From assembly GCA_013331625.1 (NCBI GenBank), contig DUGC01000080.1, positions 1 through 15,349 on the forward strand: a DNA stretch of 15,349 bases, in the 5' to 3' direction. This DNA is from Candidatus Iainarchaeum sp. (GTDB lineage: Archaea; Iainarchaeota; Iainarchaeia; Iainarchaeales; Iainarchaeaceae). The position numbers and the translations under genes are program-made. Shown piece after piece: positions 1 to 7,298 of the stretch. Each line of letters opens with the position of its first letter. Positions within the stretch are counted from its first letter, which is position 1. The notes beneath the pieces were generated by a model, which was not told where the DNA came from, searched no databases, and saw only the letters and a program-made list of their open reading frames with translations.

Positions 1-1104
1 GAAAGTGAACTTGAAAAATTTGAATACAATTTGCTACAAACAATACACGGCTCACCATTGAATATGAGTATAACTGGAAATCGGGGCATGGGCAAAACCG
101 CCATATTAGTTAAAATGGAACAAATCGCAAAAAAAAATCGGTGTCTTGTATTTAGAGTATCAAATTACGAAAGTTTAATAGAAAATGTTACCGACTTGAC
201 TAATTATTTAATTTTGGGACTAAAAAATGAATATATTGCTACTATGAGTGTTAATAGCAAAATTATGCAATTTGGAGAATGGGCATCAACACTAAAACCA
301 ATAATAACTTACAAGGATGCTACTTTGTCTTTTGAGGAGAAAACAATAACTGCGCAGACAATTTTAAGGAATAACTTTTCTGCATTTTGGGAAAAAGTAA
401 AAAATGAATATTCGGCAGTAATAATCCTTGTAGATGAAGCCGAATCTTTAGATAGGGTTAATGGTGCATTAAGTTTTTTGAGAGAAGTTTTTCAGAGGCT
501 TTCCCACAATTCAAAATATATGGTGGTTTTAGCTGGAAAATTTAATTTTGCGGAAAGAATGTCTGAATCCTTCTCGCCACTAAATCGTTCATTTCCAATA
601 TTTCCGCTTACGCCATTTAACGAATCCGAAACAAACACATATATAACTAAAATGCTTTCTTCAGTTGATGTCACCATTCATTCCGAAGTAATAAAAAAAA
701 TACAAGAAAAAAGCGAAGGCCACCCATATGTAGTAGTTGAAATGAGCAGTTTAGTCTTCAACTCGTTGCAAGATAACGAACAAACCATAACAATGAAACA
801 CTTTGAAAATGCCTATCCTAAAATTATTTTTGAACTGGAAAAGGATTTTTTTAACCCCATGTTTCACCCAGTATCACCAAAGGCCAAGGCTATATTATTG
901 AAATTAGTAAAAATAAATAAAAAACGATTTCTCTTTAAAGAGGCAGTAAAATTAACTGGTATTGAAAGAAAAAATATAGCGCCATACATACAAGAATTAG
1001 TAAGAAAGGGTTGTTTGAATAAACCAGAACGCGCAACCTATGAATTTTTCCACAAATTATTTATTGATTTTTTGGAAAAACATGCAATTTCATCGGAAGA
1101 GTAA
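1..1104 (+). CDS. AAA/P-loop ATPase with C-terminal winged-helix-like region (5' end missing)
   Basis: The reading frame is open from the first base, so the true start lies left of the window and 367 codons are visible. A Walker A motif (GNRGMGKT, visible residues 26-33) and a Walker B motif (VIILVDEAES, about 139-148) mark a P-loop ATPase. The last 60 or so residues (SPKAKAILL onward) read like a winged-helix DNA-binding region. This layout is typical of the Orc1/Cdc6-like and AAA_16-type ATPases found in archaeal chromosomes and mobile elements; its substrate cannot be told from sequence. The gene is clearly AT-rich (about one third G+C by eye, rich in AAA/ATA/TTA codons), unlike the GC-richer genes that follow, which suggests foreign origin. 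It ends in TAA, 12 bases before a short repeat array. I am sure of the ATPase fold but not of the role; replication initiator-like, transposition helper or defence ATPase all remain possible. Confidence 0.8.
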   Translation, partial: ESELEKFEYNLLQTIHGSPLNMSITGNRGMGKTAILVKMEQIAKKNRCLVFRVSNYESLIENVTDLTNYLILGLKNEYIATMSVNSKIMQFGEWASTLKPIITYKDATLSFEEKTITAQTILRNNFSAFWEKVKNEYSAVIILVDEAESLDRVNGALSFLREVFQRLSHNSKYMVVLAGKFNFAERMSESFSPLNRSFPIFPLTPFNESETNTYITKMLSSVDVTIHSEVIKKIQEKSEGHPYVVVEMSSLVFNSLQDNEQTITMKHFENAYPKIIFELEKDFFNPMFHPVSPKAKAILLKLVKINKKRFLFKEAVKLTGIERKNIAPYIQELVRKGCLNKPERATYEFFHKLFIDFLEKHAISSEE

Positions 1105-1116
1105 CTAATTACAAAT

Positions 1117-1168
1117 CGACTTTAGGTGCAGGTTGGCGACTTTAGGTGCAACCCGGACTTAAAATGCA
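1117..1168. repeat. Short tandem direct repeats (two exact, one degenerate)
   Basis: The 14-mer CGACTTTAGGTGCA occurs at 1117-1130 and again at 1137-1150, a 20-base period. A third, imperfect copy (GACTTAAAATGCA, 10 of 13 matches to the core) lies at 1156-1168. The array fills most of the 81-base gap between the convergent stops of the AT-rich ATPase and the tRNA thiolation gene. Repeats like this can be protein-binding iterons or the end of a mobile element. Nothing here decides between these. Confidence 0.75.
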
Positions 1169-1185
1169 AAGCCGTTGAATAGCTC

Positions 1186-2241
1186 TCAACCTTTCGGTAA
1201 AAGAGGCTGCTTCACTCCCTTGCTCACCGCGCAGCCCAAAGCGCCTTTTGGTATTTCATCAATTGTTTGCTTTGCAGAATCATTTCCCTGCAGCTTCGCG
1301 ATTTTTCCAAGCTGCCTGCATGTTGCGCAAATGCTTGAGTTTGAGGGCGAGCCGCAAAGCGAGCACTCCTCAATTGGTTTGGCTTTCGCCTTTGCGAGCA
1401 ATGGTTTTAGTGAGCGGAATGACGCTAGTATAGAGAACTTGGTTCCCGGCATCGAATCCTCAAGTCCGTTGAGGGCTTTGCGGTATTGGTTGCGCTTTGC
1501 CATCCATGAATACGGGCAGCACTCATCCCCGTAGAACCCGATCCCGTTGAAGAGGGCATATGCGATGATTTCCTTTTCGGGAATTTCATAAAGGGGCTTT
1601 ATGCGCGGCACAAAGCCTTTTGCCTTCCTGCCGCCCGCAATTTCCCCGAGGCGCGAGAGCCTTGCAAGGTCGTTTCCGAATAAGCTCATTGCAATGCTCT
1701 GGCATTCATCATCAAGGTTGTGGCCGGTTGCAAGCTTATCGGCCTTGATCTCAAGCGCTTTTGAATTGAGGAGCTGCCTGCGGAACACGCCGCAAAAGCT
1801 GCATGCGCTTCCCGCCTCCTTTTTTGAAAATTTTGCCATGACGCCATCCATGCTGGTGCCAAATGCATCCTTGACTTTTACGATGTGAAATGGAATTGCA
1901 TTTGCCCTGCAATAATTTGCTGCAATATCTATTGCCTTCTGGCGGTAGCCTTCAATGCCCTCATCAACCATTATCGCCTCGATTTTGTTCATTGCGCTTT
2001 TTCCAAAAATGCTGCTGAGCAGGTGGAGCGTGACCATGGAATCCTTTCCCCCGCTAACCCCCACGGCGATTTTTTCGCCATATTTCACAAGGCGGTTCAT
2101 TCGGATTGTTTTCCTCACGCGCGATTGGAAGAATTCGCTAAAATGCTCGGCGCAGTATTTGTGCGGCCCGTAGGGGAGGGTGATCTTGGCGTCCTTTGGG
2201 CACTTGTTGCACTTGCCTTCATCGGGCGATACTTGTGCCAT
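1186..2241 (-). CDS. tRNA 2-thiolation enzyme, Ncs6/TtuA (TIGR00269-like) family
   Basis: This is a cytosolic tRNA sulfurtransferase of the PP-loop family, which adenylates and then thiolates a uridine (U34 in Ncs6 enzymes, U54 in TtuA enzymes). From the ATG at 2241 (351 aa) it has an N-terminal metal site (C11, C14, C30, H33), the PP-loop SGGKDS (63-68), the pair CSFC (147-150), the family motif LATGHNLDDE (170-179), a C241/C242 pair that can supply the third Fe-S ligand, and a C-terminal CxxC...CxxC (293/296, 305/308). I chose ATG 2241 because the Zn motif begins 11 residues later. A longer frame opens at TTG 2337, but a TATA-like box at 2342-2352 would put the transcript start downstream of that codon. 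About 40 residues follow the last metal site, more than usual. U34 versus U54 specificity is not resolved. Confidence 0.9.
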   Translation of the reverse strand: MAQVSPDEGKCNKCPKDAKITLPYGPHKYCAEHFSEFFQSRVRKTIRMNRLVKYGEKIAVGVSGGKDSMVTLHLLSSIFGKSAMNKIEAIMVDEGIEGYRQKAIDIAANYCRANAIPFHIVKVKDAFGTSMDGVMAKFSKKEAGSACSFCGVFRRQLLNSKALEIKADKLATGHNLDDECQSIAMSLFGNDLARLSRLGEIAGGRKAKGFVPRIKPLYEIPEKEIIAYALFNGIGFYGDECCPYSWMAKRNQYRKALNGLEDSMPGTKFSILASFRSLKPLLAKAKAKPIEECSLCGSPSNSSICATCRQLGKIAKLQGNDSAKQTIDEIPKGALGCAVSKGVKQPLLPKG

Positions 2242-2341
2242 GCTATTTTTTTCATGGGAAAGGGGCTTAAATGCAGGGGGGCATATTTGCTTTATTGCGC
2301 TTATGCATTCAAGAGGCCTTTTTTTTGCTTCCAACAATCCC

Positions 2342-2352
2342 TTTTATATTCT
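2342..2352 (-). promoter_or_regulatory. TATA-box candidate for the tRNA thiolation gene
   Basis: Read on the minus strand the site is AAGAATATAAA, preceded by a purine-rich BRE-like stretch. Transcription about 26 bases downstream would start near 2320, giving a leader of roughly 80 bases to ATG 2241. The same AT-rich core could also serve the divergent rpl15e gene. This is a pattern-based call only. Confidence 0.45.
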
Positions 2353-2370
2353 TTCTCCCACAGAATTAAT

Positions 2371-2380
2371 TGGTTTAAGG
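2371..2380 (+). promoter_or_regulatory. TATA-like candidate for the rpl15e operon
   Basis: The stretch TGGTTTAAGG lies about 26 bases before 2402, which would leave a leader of about 11 bases to the ATG at 2413. It is a weak match to an archaeal TATA box. The AT-rich core at 2342-2352 is an alternative with a longer leader. Confidence 0.3.
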
Positions 2381-2412
2381 CAGTGATTTAGCCGCATTTT
2401 TAGTGGTTTTTT

Positions 2413-3015
2413 ATGAGTTTTTCACAGCATGTAAAAAAGACAATCCAGCTTGAGAATCTGGCTTCCAAGTCAAAGGACTATGCTTATGGTGCCCTTTTCA
2501 GGCAAAGGGTGTTTGACCAGCGGCAGTCTGATGAGGCGGTGGTAAGGGCAGAAAGGCCATCAAACCTCCCGCGCGCAAGGTCGCTTGGGTATAAAGCCAA
2601 GGCCGGCTTTATCATTGCAGTTGTAAGGGTCCGCAAAGGCTCCGGAATGCACCGCAGGCCTGCAAGGGGAAGAAAGCCAAAAAGGATGGGTGTCAAAAAG
2701 CTCACGAGGCGCCTTTCAAAAAAGTCAATGGCGGAAAGGAAAGCCGGAGTGAAATTCCCCAATTGTGAGGTGCTGAACAGTTACTGGGCCGGAGAGGACG
2801 GTAAGAGCACTTATTTTGAAGTAATACTTGCCGAGCGCGACAACCCGGGCATCCTTGCGGACAAAAATGTACGCTGGGTCGCTTTAGGTGAGCACCGCAG
2901 AAGGGCGGAGCGCGGGCTTACAAGTGAAGGGAAGAAGGGCCGCGGCCTCATAAAGGGAAAAGGCCATGAAAAGAACTACCCTTCGATGAGGGCGCACGAT
3001 CGGACCGCAAAGTAA
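2413..3015 (+). CDS. rpl15e: 50S ribosomal protein L15e
   Basis: L15e is an archaeal/eukaryotic large-subunit ribosomal protein that binds 23S rRNA. The product is 200 aa, the usual length, and very basic. It carries the family core ERPSNLPRARSLGYKAKAGF (about residues 47-66), then a VRVRKGSG block, an Arg/Lys-rich stretch (RRPARGRKPKRMG), and the later region with EVLNSYW and FEVILAERD. The ATG at 2413 fits the family N-terminus. It is the first gene of a + strand run continuing into the RNase P component 3 gene 33 bases downstream, the standard order in the archaeal superoperon. No oddities were seen. Confidence 0.97.
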   Translation: MSFSQHVKKTIQLENLASKSKDYAYGALFRQRVFDQRQSDEAVVRAERPSNLPRARSLGYKAKAGFIIAVVRVRKGSGMHRRPARGRKPKRMGVKKLTRRLSKKSMAERKAGVKFPNCEVLNSYWAGEDGKSTYFEVILAERDNPGILADKNVRWVALGEHRRRAERGLTSEGKKGRGLIKGKGHEKNYPSMRAHDRTAK

Positions 3016-3048
3016 ACAAATTTAATCCCATTCTCACTATTTTGTGCT

Positions 3049-3675
3049 ATGTGCCTTGACATTGTGCGCTTTGCCGACCCGCAGCTCCTTGGGCGCTACT
3101 CGGCGCAGTTCCGGCAGGGCTTTGTTGCTGCAAAGGGCTTTTCAGCGCAGGAACTTGACGCTTTCAATGCGGCAAAGCAGGGCCTGAAGGGTGCAAAATT
3201 GTATTCGTGCAAGGTTTTGGAGCGCAATGACAGTTCCGAGCTGCAGCGCTTTTCAAAAAAGGCGGATTTTTTGGCAGCAAAAGGGTTTTCCCCCCAGATG
3301 TGCTCATGGGCTGCAAATTCAAAAGGAATTAAGCTGCTCATGCAGCCTTTCAGCCCAGAGCGCTGCTTTATCGACCTTGAAACAGCAAATGTTCTGGCTG
3401 GCAACGGCGTGTTTGTCGTGATTTTTTTCAGCGACTTCCTTGAGGCCAAAGGGCTAAAGCTCTCGCAGCTCATAAAGAACGCCTGCGCGTGCGTGAAAAT
3501 ATGCACGAGCGCAGGGGCAAAAATAATGCTTGCAAGCGGCGCGAAATCCGAGCATCAGCTGCGGCAGGCAAAGGACCTCTCATCTTTCGGTGTCCTTTTG
3601 GGGATGGGGCGCGAGCAGGCACTTGCCGCAGTGCGTGGGAACCCAAAGCTGCTTTTTTTGGGGGGGGTTAAATGA
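3049..3675 (+). CDS. rnp3: Ribonuclease P protein component 3 (Rpp30 homolog)
   Basis: This is a protein subunit of archaeal RNase P, which together with the RNA subunit removes the 5' leader of pre-tRNAs; Rpp30 forms a TIM-barrel-like fold and pairs with Pop5. The 208-aa product ends with the family pattern: an IDLETANVLA segment, a long helix (LSQLIKNACACVKICTSAGAKIMLASGAK), then a segment on excluded regions and GMGREQALAAV near the C-terminus. Position after rpl15e supports the call. Its TGA overlaps the start of the HD gene (ATGA at 3672-3675), suggesting coupled translation. Just before the stop is a run of seven T and eight G (3653-3667). The sequence is divergent and Cys/Ala-rich, so the call rests partly on context. 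Confidence 0.85.
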   Translation: MCLDIVRFADPQLLGRYSAQFRQGFVAAKGFSAQELDAFNAAKQGLKGAKLYSCKVLERNDSSELQRFSKKADFLAAKGFSPQMCSWAANSKGIKLLMQPFSPERCFIDLETANVLAGNGVFVVIFFSDFLEAKGLKLSQLIKNACACVKICTSAGAKIMLASGAKSEHQLRQAKDLSSFGVLLGMGREQALAAVRGNPKLLFLGGVK

Positions 3676-4214
3676 AACTTCCAACTCTTGAGGAATGCGA
3701 AAAGTTCATGGCCGAATTTGATGTCCCGCAAAATGTGAGGGAACACAGTGAGGTTGTGAGGAAGGTTGCAAATTTTTTAGCGCAGAAAATGGTGCGGAAT
3801 AAAATCAGGGTTGATCTGGAATGCGTCGACCGGGCTGCGCTGCTCCATGACCTTGCCAAGATGTATTGCATCAAAAACAACTGCAGGCACGCATTGCAGG
3901 CTGAAAAAATCCTTGATAAGAAAGGGTTTGGCGGGCTTGGGAAGATTGTGAGGATGCACGGGCTTGATGAGGTGCTAAAATTTGGCGCAAAAACCCCCAT
4001 TGAGGCAAAAATCGTGTGGTATGCAGACAAGCGCGTGAACCACGGCAAGGTGGTTTCCCTTGCCACACGCTATAATTACCTCAAGGGGCACTACGGGTCC
4101 ATGTCTGGGGCGAAAATGGAGGAAATTATTTCAACTGAAAAGAAAGGCTTTGCACTCGAGCAGGAGCTGCTCTCATTTGCAAGAGTCGGCAGCGGCCTTG
4201 AGGGGCTTGAATAG
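3672..4214 (+). CDS. HD-domain metal-dependent phosphohydrolase (TIGR00295-like)
   Basis: HD-domain proteins are metal-dependent hydrolases acting on phosphate esters, often nucleotides. The 180-aa product shows the expected ligands in order: H25 (REHSEVV), H59-D60 (ALLHDLAK) and D119 (YADKR), with further histidines at 73 and 96. It resembles the small archaeal HDIG-type family known as TIGR00295, though I cannot confirm membership. The start ATG overlaps the rnp3 stop by four bases, and rnp2 begins 9 bases after its stop, so it sits between two subunits of RNase P in one transcript. The eight-G run just upstream may act as a ribosome-binding site. The substrate is unknown; a link to RNA or nucleotide metabolism is inferred from context. 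Confidence 0.85.
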   Translation: MKLPTLEECEKFMAEFDVPQNVREHSEVVRKVANFLAQKMVRNKIRVDLECVDRAALLHDLAKMYCIKNNCRHALQAEKILDKKGFGGLGKIVRMHGLDEVLKFGAKTPIEAKIVWYADKRVNHGKVVSLATRYNYLKGHYGSMSGAKMEEIISTEKKGFALEQELLSFARVGSGLEGLE

Positions 4215-4223
4215 GTGTTTTTT

Positions 4224-4565
4224 ATGGCTGCAAAAAAGAAATCCCTGAACCCGATCCCGCTCTCGCTTCGCGGAAAGAAGAGGTATGTGAAATTCAGGCT
4301 GCTCTCGCCAAGGGCCTTTAGCGAAAAAGAGCTATGGGAAAGTGTGCTCGCCACATTTGGGTCGATTTTTGGCGGCAAGGGAGTTGCCGACCAGCGGCTC
4401 TGGCTCATAAAATGGATTCCTGAAAAATCCGAAGGGATTGTGCGCTGCTCCATGGAGGAAACCGAAGGGGTGAAGGCCGGATTGCTTTTTGTTGATAAAA
4501 TTTCCGGTGTGCCGGTGATACCGCTCATTGTGAAGGTTTCGGGGTCTGTAAAAAAACTCAAATGA
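4224..4565 (+). CDS. rnp2: Ribonuclease P protein component 2 (Pop5 homolog)
   Basis: Pop5 is the RNase P protein that binds the catalytic RNA core together with Rpp30. The product is 113 aa from ATG 4224. It shows the family pattern: an early LRGKKRYVKFRLLS strand, a middle helix with ELWESVLATFGSIFG, a W in LIKWIP, then GIVRCSMEETEGVKAGLLFV, and the end PLIVKVSGSVKKL. A GTG at 4215 gives three extra residues (MFF) but abuts the previous stop, so the ATG is preferred. It is the last gene of the first + block; the convergent ABC permease stop lies 18 bases away, and the T/A-rich gap may serve as terminator for both. Confidence 0.9.
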   Translation: MAAKKKSLNPIPLSLRGKKRYVKFRLLSPRAFSEKELWESVLATFGSIFGGKGVADQRLWLIKWIPEKSEGIVRCSMEETEGVKAGLLFVDKISGVPVIPLIVKVSGSVKKLK

Positions 4566-4583
4566 TGTGTGGAATTTCTTAAA

Positions 4584-6326
4584 TTAAAAATATTTAATGT
4601 ACGCCACAAGCAGCGACACTGCGCTCGTGGCAAGCAGGCACACTATTTCCTTGATGCTATAAAATAGGCTCAGACCCTTTATGAGCGTGTTTGTCGCAAG
4701 CACTGACCCGGCCGAGAGGGGATTGAGGTATTTTAGCATTTGTATCCCGGACGGCATGAGCTCGATAGGGACGAACAGGCCGCTAAGGAAGATCAGGGGA
4801 AGCGCGAGGACAAGGGTTGCAAGTATTGCGCTTGGCTCATTGCTCGTAAGGCTCCCTATGAGAAGGCCTAATGTGATGAAGCATAGCGAGATGAGCATTG
4901 TGCTGACCAGCGTTCCCATGATGCCTCCGTTTAGCTGTATGCCAAATCCCACTATCCCGGCCCCCAGCAACACGAGCTGGACGACAAACAGCACGGCAAG
5001 GCTTCCTATGACTTTTTGCACGATGAGCCCTGCCCTGCTCACCGGCATTGTGCGCAACCTTGCCATGACATTCTGCCGCTTTTCGGAAATCAGCGAGATT
5101 GCGGTGAGCAATACCCCCGTAAACATTGCCACAAGCGCTATCACGGTGGGGAAGAACTCGGTTGAGAGGTTGGAGATCTTTACTGAATCGGTATAGGATA
5201 TGGTTGCGGGCTTTGCAAGGAATTCGGGGGAATATTCCTTTATGCCCCTTATTGTCTCCAGGGCATCGGCAAGCATTGCCCTGCTCTCGCGAATGTCCCG
5301 CTCAATGCTGGTCTGCAGCTTTTTTGCGTCCGCAATGAACGTTTTAAAGCTTGAAACATATTCCTGCGAATCGGACAGCTCGCGATCGAGCTTTCCCATG
5401 GTGGCGATTGCACTGTCCATTTTCGCTATGGCGTCATCGTAAGTGCTTTTTTGGGCGCTTACATTGGATGAGAGGTTGAAGATGTATGAATCCACGATCA
5501 TTTCCATGCTCTGGGCCCCGAGGGTATAGCGCAGATTGCCGTTCGCATCAGTGTACTTGAGGCCGTTCATATAAAGGCTGTTTGTGAAGGTGCTCTTGAA
5601 GTCCTGCAGGAGCTTATGCTGGCTATCAATGCTTGCGCGCGATTGCACGAGCTGCGACCTCATGTTTGCAAGCCCCCGGTTCTGGTCTGCAATGATCTGC
5701 CTTATCTCGCCCACGTTTATGCTGCCTGCGCGCTGCTCTATTTCACTGGTCATTTCCTTGGTCTTCCCGAACTCTATGAGGAAACTGTCCACGCGCTCAA
5801 GCTGCTCGTGCATTTTCCATTCCTGTGAAACCATCTTTTCCCATATCTTCTGGATGATTGCAACCGAAATCCTGTTTGAGAGCGAATCAATGGTGTATGC
5901 TGCAGTGCTCCTGATCACCGCCGCCTGCACAAAATCGGTGTTGTCCAGTATGATGTTTACGCGGTATGGCTCCCTGCTTGAGGGCTTGCTGATTACTATG
6001 CCGCCGTCAACCTCATTTTGCAAAACTTTCTGCCTGGCCTCATCTTCAGAATTTGCCTCAATAATGCGTATATTTGGGCTTTTTGCGATTTCTTGCAAAA
6101 AGTCGACTTTGTAGCCAAGCGGGTTTGTTGCGGACTGCTCCACAAAATTTGCCCCCTCGTCAATGAAAATTGCCATGGACACGCTTTGTGAAAGGGTAGT
6201 TGAGTAGATGCTGCCAAATGTCATTATTGTGAGCAGCGGGAAAAAGATCACAAGGAAAAGCGTTGTGCGCCGGCTCATGACAAAGAGCAGTTCTTTTTTT
6301 ATGCCCTCGATCGTCCCTGAAAACAT
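4584..6326 (-). CDS. ABC-2 type exporter permease with large extracytoplasmic coiled-coil domain
   Basis: This is the membrane subunit of an ABC-2 exporter. The 580-aa product has one transmembrane segment near the N-terminus (about 21-40), a long outside region (about 41-385) and five more segments (about 392-413, 436-460, 467-492, 498-520, 558-577). The loop region VPIELMPSGIQMLKYLNP between the last two segments is typical of ABC-2 permeases. The outside region is Gln/Ser/Glu-rich with heptad-like helices (about 170-250 and 290-365), so coiled coil is likely. It starts two bases after the ATPase gene stop, so the two genes form one operon. The architecture recalls the YhgE/Pip-like and DrrB-like groups. 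Substrate unknown: drug, lipid or a surface component are all possible. Confidence 0.9.
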   Translation of the reverse strand: MFSGTIEGIKKELLFVMSRRTTLFLVIFFPLLTIMTFGSIYSTTLSQSVSMAIFIDEGANFVEQSATNPLGYKVDFLQEIAKSPNIRIIEANSEDEARQKVLQNEVDGGIVISKPSSREPYRVNIILDNTDFVQAAVIRSTAAYTIDSLSNRISVAIIQKIWEKMVSQEWKMHEQLERVDSFLIEFGKTKEMTSEIEQRAGSINVGEIRQIIADQNRGLANMRSQLVQSRASIDSQHKLLQDFKSTFTNSLYMNGLKYTDANGNLRYTLGAQSMEMIVDSYIFNLSSNVSAQKSTYDDAIAKMDSAIATMGKLDRELSDSQEYVSSFKTFIADAKKLQTSIERDIRESRAMLADALETIRGIKEYSPEFLAKPATISYTDSVKISNLSTEFFPTVIALVAMFTGVLLTAISLISEKRQNVMARLRTMPVSRAGLIVQKVIGSLAVLFVVQLVLLGAGIVGFGIQLNGGIMGTLVSTMLISLCFITLGLLIGSLTSNEPSAILATLVLALPLIFLSGLFVPIELMPSGIQMLKYLNPLSAGSVLATNTLIKGLSLFYSIKEIVCLLATSAVSLLVAYIKYF

Positions 6327-6328
6327 GA

Positions 6329-7267
6329 TCAGTTCCCCTTGAGGTCATGGCCTGTGAGGTTGATGAATGCCTGCTCGAGGTCGGCTTCGCGCAGCCTGCT
6401 CTTGATGATTTCAGCGCCCATTGTCCGCAGGCACAGCTGCGCTTTCTCATGGAGCTGGGGATTTTTTTTGCGGTAGCGCAAAATCACGCTCGTGCCATTG
6501 AGTGAAATGTCAGTATCGTGCATCTGCTTTGCAAGCTCGCACAGCAGCGGGGCGCTTGCGGGGTTTTTGAGCGTGAGGGTGCCTATCTGTGAAATCGTGA
6601 ATTTTTTTATGAGGTTGTCAGGGGTGTCGAGCGCAACTATTTTTCCGTCGTTGATGAGGCAGACGCGATCGCATAGGGCCTGCGCCTCCTCCATGTAATG
6701 GGTTGAGATGCAGATGGTTTTGCCCTCTTTTTGCAGTTCGATTATCTTTTCCCACAGCTCGCTCCTGATTACAGGGTCAAGGGCCACGCTTGGCTCATCT
6801 AGAAATATTATCTGCGGCTCCTGTATGAGCGAGATGCATATATTGAGCATCCTTTTATAGCCGCCCGAGAGCTCCTCGGCCCTTTTGCCAAGGAACGGCC
6901 CAAGGCTGAATTCGGCCGCATATTTTGCCACTTTCTCCCTTGCCGCCCCCACCTGCGAGGCAAAGTATATGAGGTTGTCAAGGACTGTAAGCTCCCCGAA
7001 AAATGAATGCTCCTGCGGCACCATGGCAATTTTCCTCCGGGCGTTATAATCCATCCACATTTCCCGCCCGCCCAGAAAAATGCTGCCGCCTTCAGGTTCG
7101 AGCGTTCCTGCAGCTATTTTCATCATTGTGCTCTTTCCGGCGCCATTTGGCCCCAAAATCCCGAGTATTTCGCCTTCCATTACCGAAAAAGAAACGGAAT
7201 CAAGCGCCCTTTTTGATCCAAATGACTTGGAGATCTTCTCAAACCTCAAAATCTCCTGCGGGGCCAT
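6329..7267 (-). CDS. ABC transporter ATP-binding protein (ABC-2 exporter)
   Basis: This is the nucleotide-binding subunit that drives the permease encoded downstream. The 312-aa product has Walker A GPNGAGKST (39-47), Q-loop Q85, signature LSGGY (133-137), Walker B IIFLDE (153-158) followed by PSVALDP in the D-loop area, and the switch His H190 in STHYMEEA. The D-loop reads SVALDP where most members have a T.GLDP form. The C-terminal ~90 residues form the accessory region common in CcmA/DrrA-like exporter ATPases. The start is ATG 7267; a TATA box centred 27-28 bases upstream implies a leaderless transcript. The pair is inverted relative to its neighbours. Confidence 0.96.
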   Translation of the reverse strand: MAPQEILRFEKISKSFGSKRALDSVSFSVMEGEILGILGPNGAGKSTMMKIAAGTLEPEGGSIFLGGREMWMDYNARRKIAMVPQEHSFFGELTVLDNLIYFASQVGAAREKVAKYAAEFSLGPFLGKRAEELSGGYKRMLNICISLIQEPQIIFLDEPSVALDPVIRSELWEKIIELQKEGKTICISTHYMEEAQALCDRVCLINDGKIVALDTPDNLIKKFTISQIGTLTLKNPASAPLLCELAKQMHDTDISLNGTSVILRYRKKNPQLHEKAQLCLRTMGAEIIKSRLREADLEQAFINLTGHDLKGN

Positions 7268-7290
7268 GAGGTAATTTTTACGCAGGTATG

Positions 7291-7298
7291 TATAAAAA
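7291..7298 (-). promoter_or_regulatory. TATA box for the ABC exporter operon (leaderless)
   Basis: On the minus strand the site reads TTTTTATA. Its centre is 27-28 bases upstream of the A of ATG 7267, which is the archaeal TATA-to-start distance. Transcription should therefore begin at or next to the start codon. No Shine-Dalgarno sequence is needed or seen. Confidence 0.65.

Noticed and set aside
1131-1153. GGTTG/CAACC hairpin in the repeat region as a terminator
   Set aside because: A 5-bp stem with a 13-base loop is weak and follows simply from the repeat sequence.
1175-2391. Several + strand open frames across 1175-2391
   Set aside because: They are antisense shadows of the tRNA thiolation gene, whose motifs read cleanly on the minus strand.
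3649-3675. Programmed -1 frameshift on the T7-G8 run to fuse rnp3 with the HD gene
   Set aside because: The -1 frame meets TAA at 3669-3671, directly before the HD start codon, so no fusion product results. Overlapping ATGA start and stop explains the junction.
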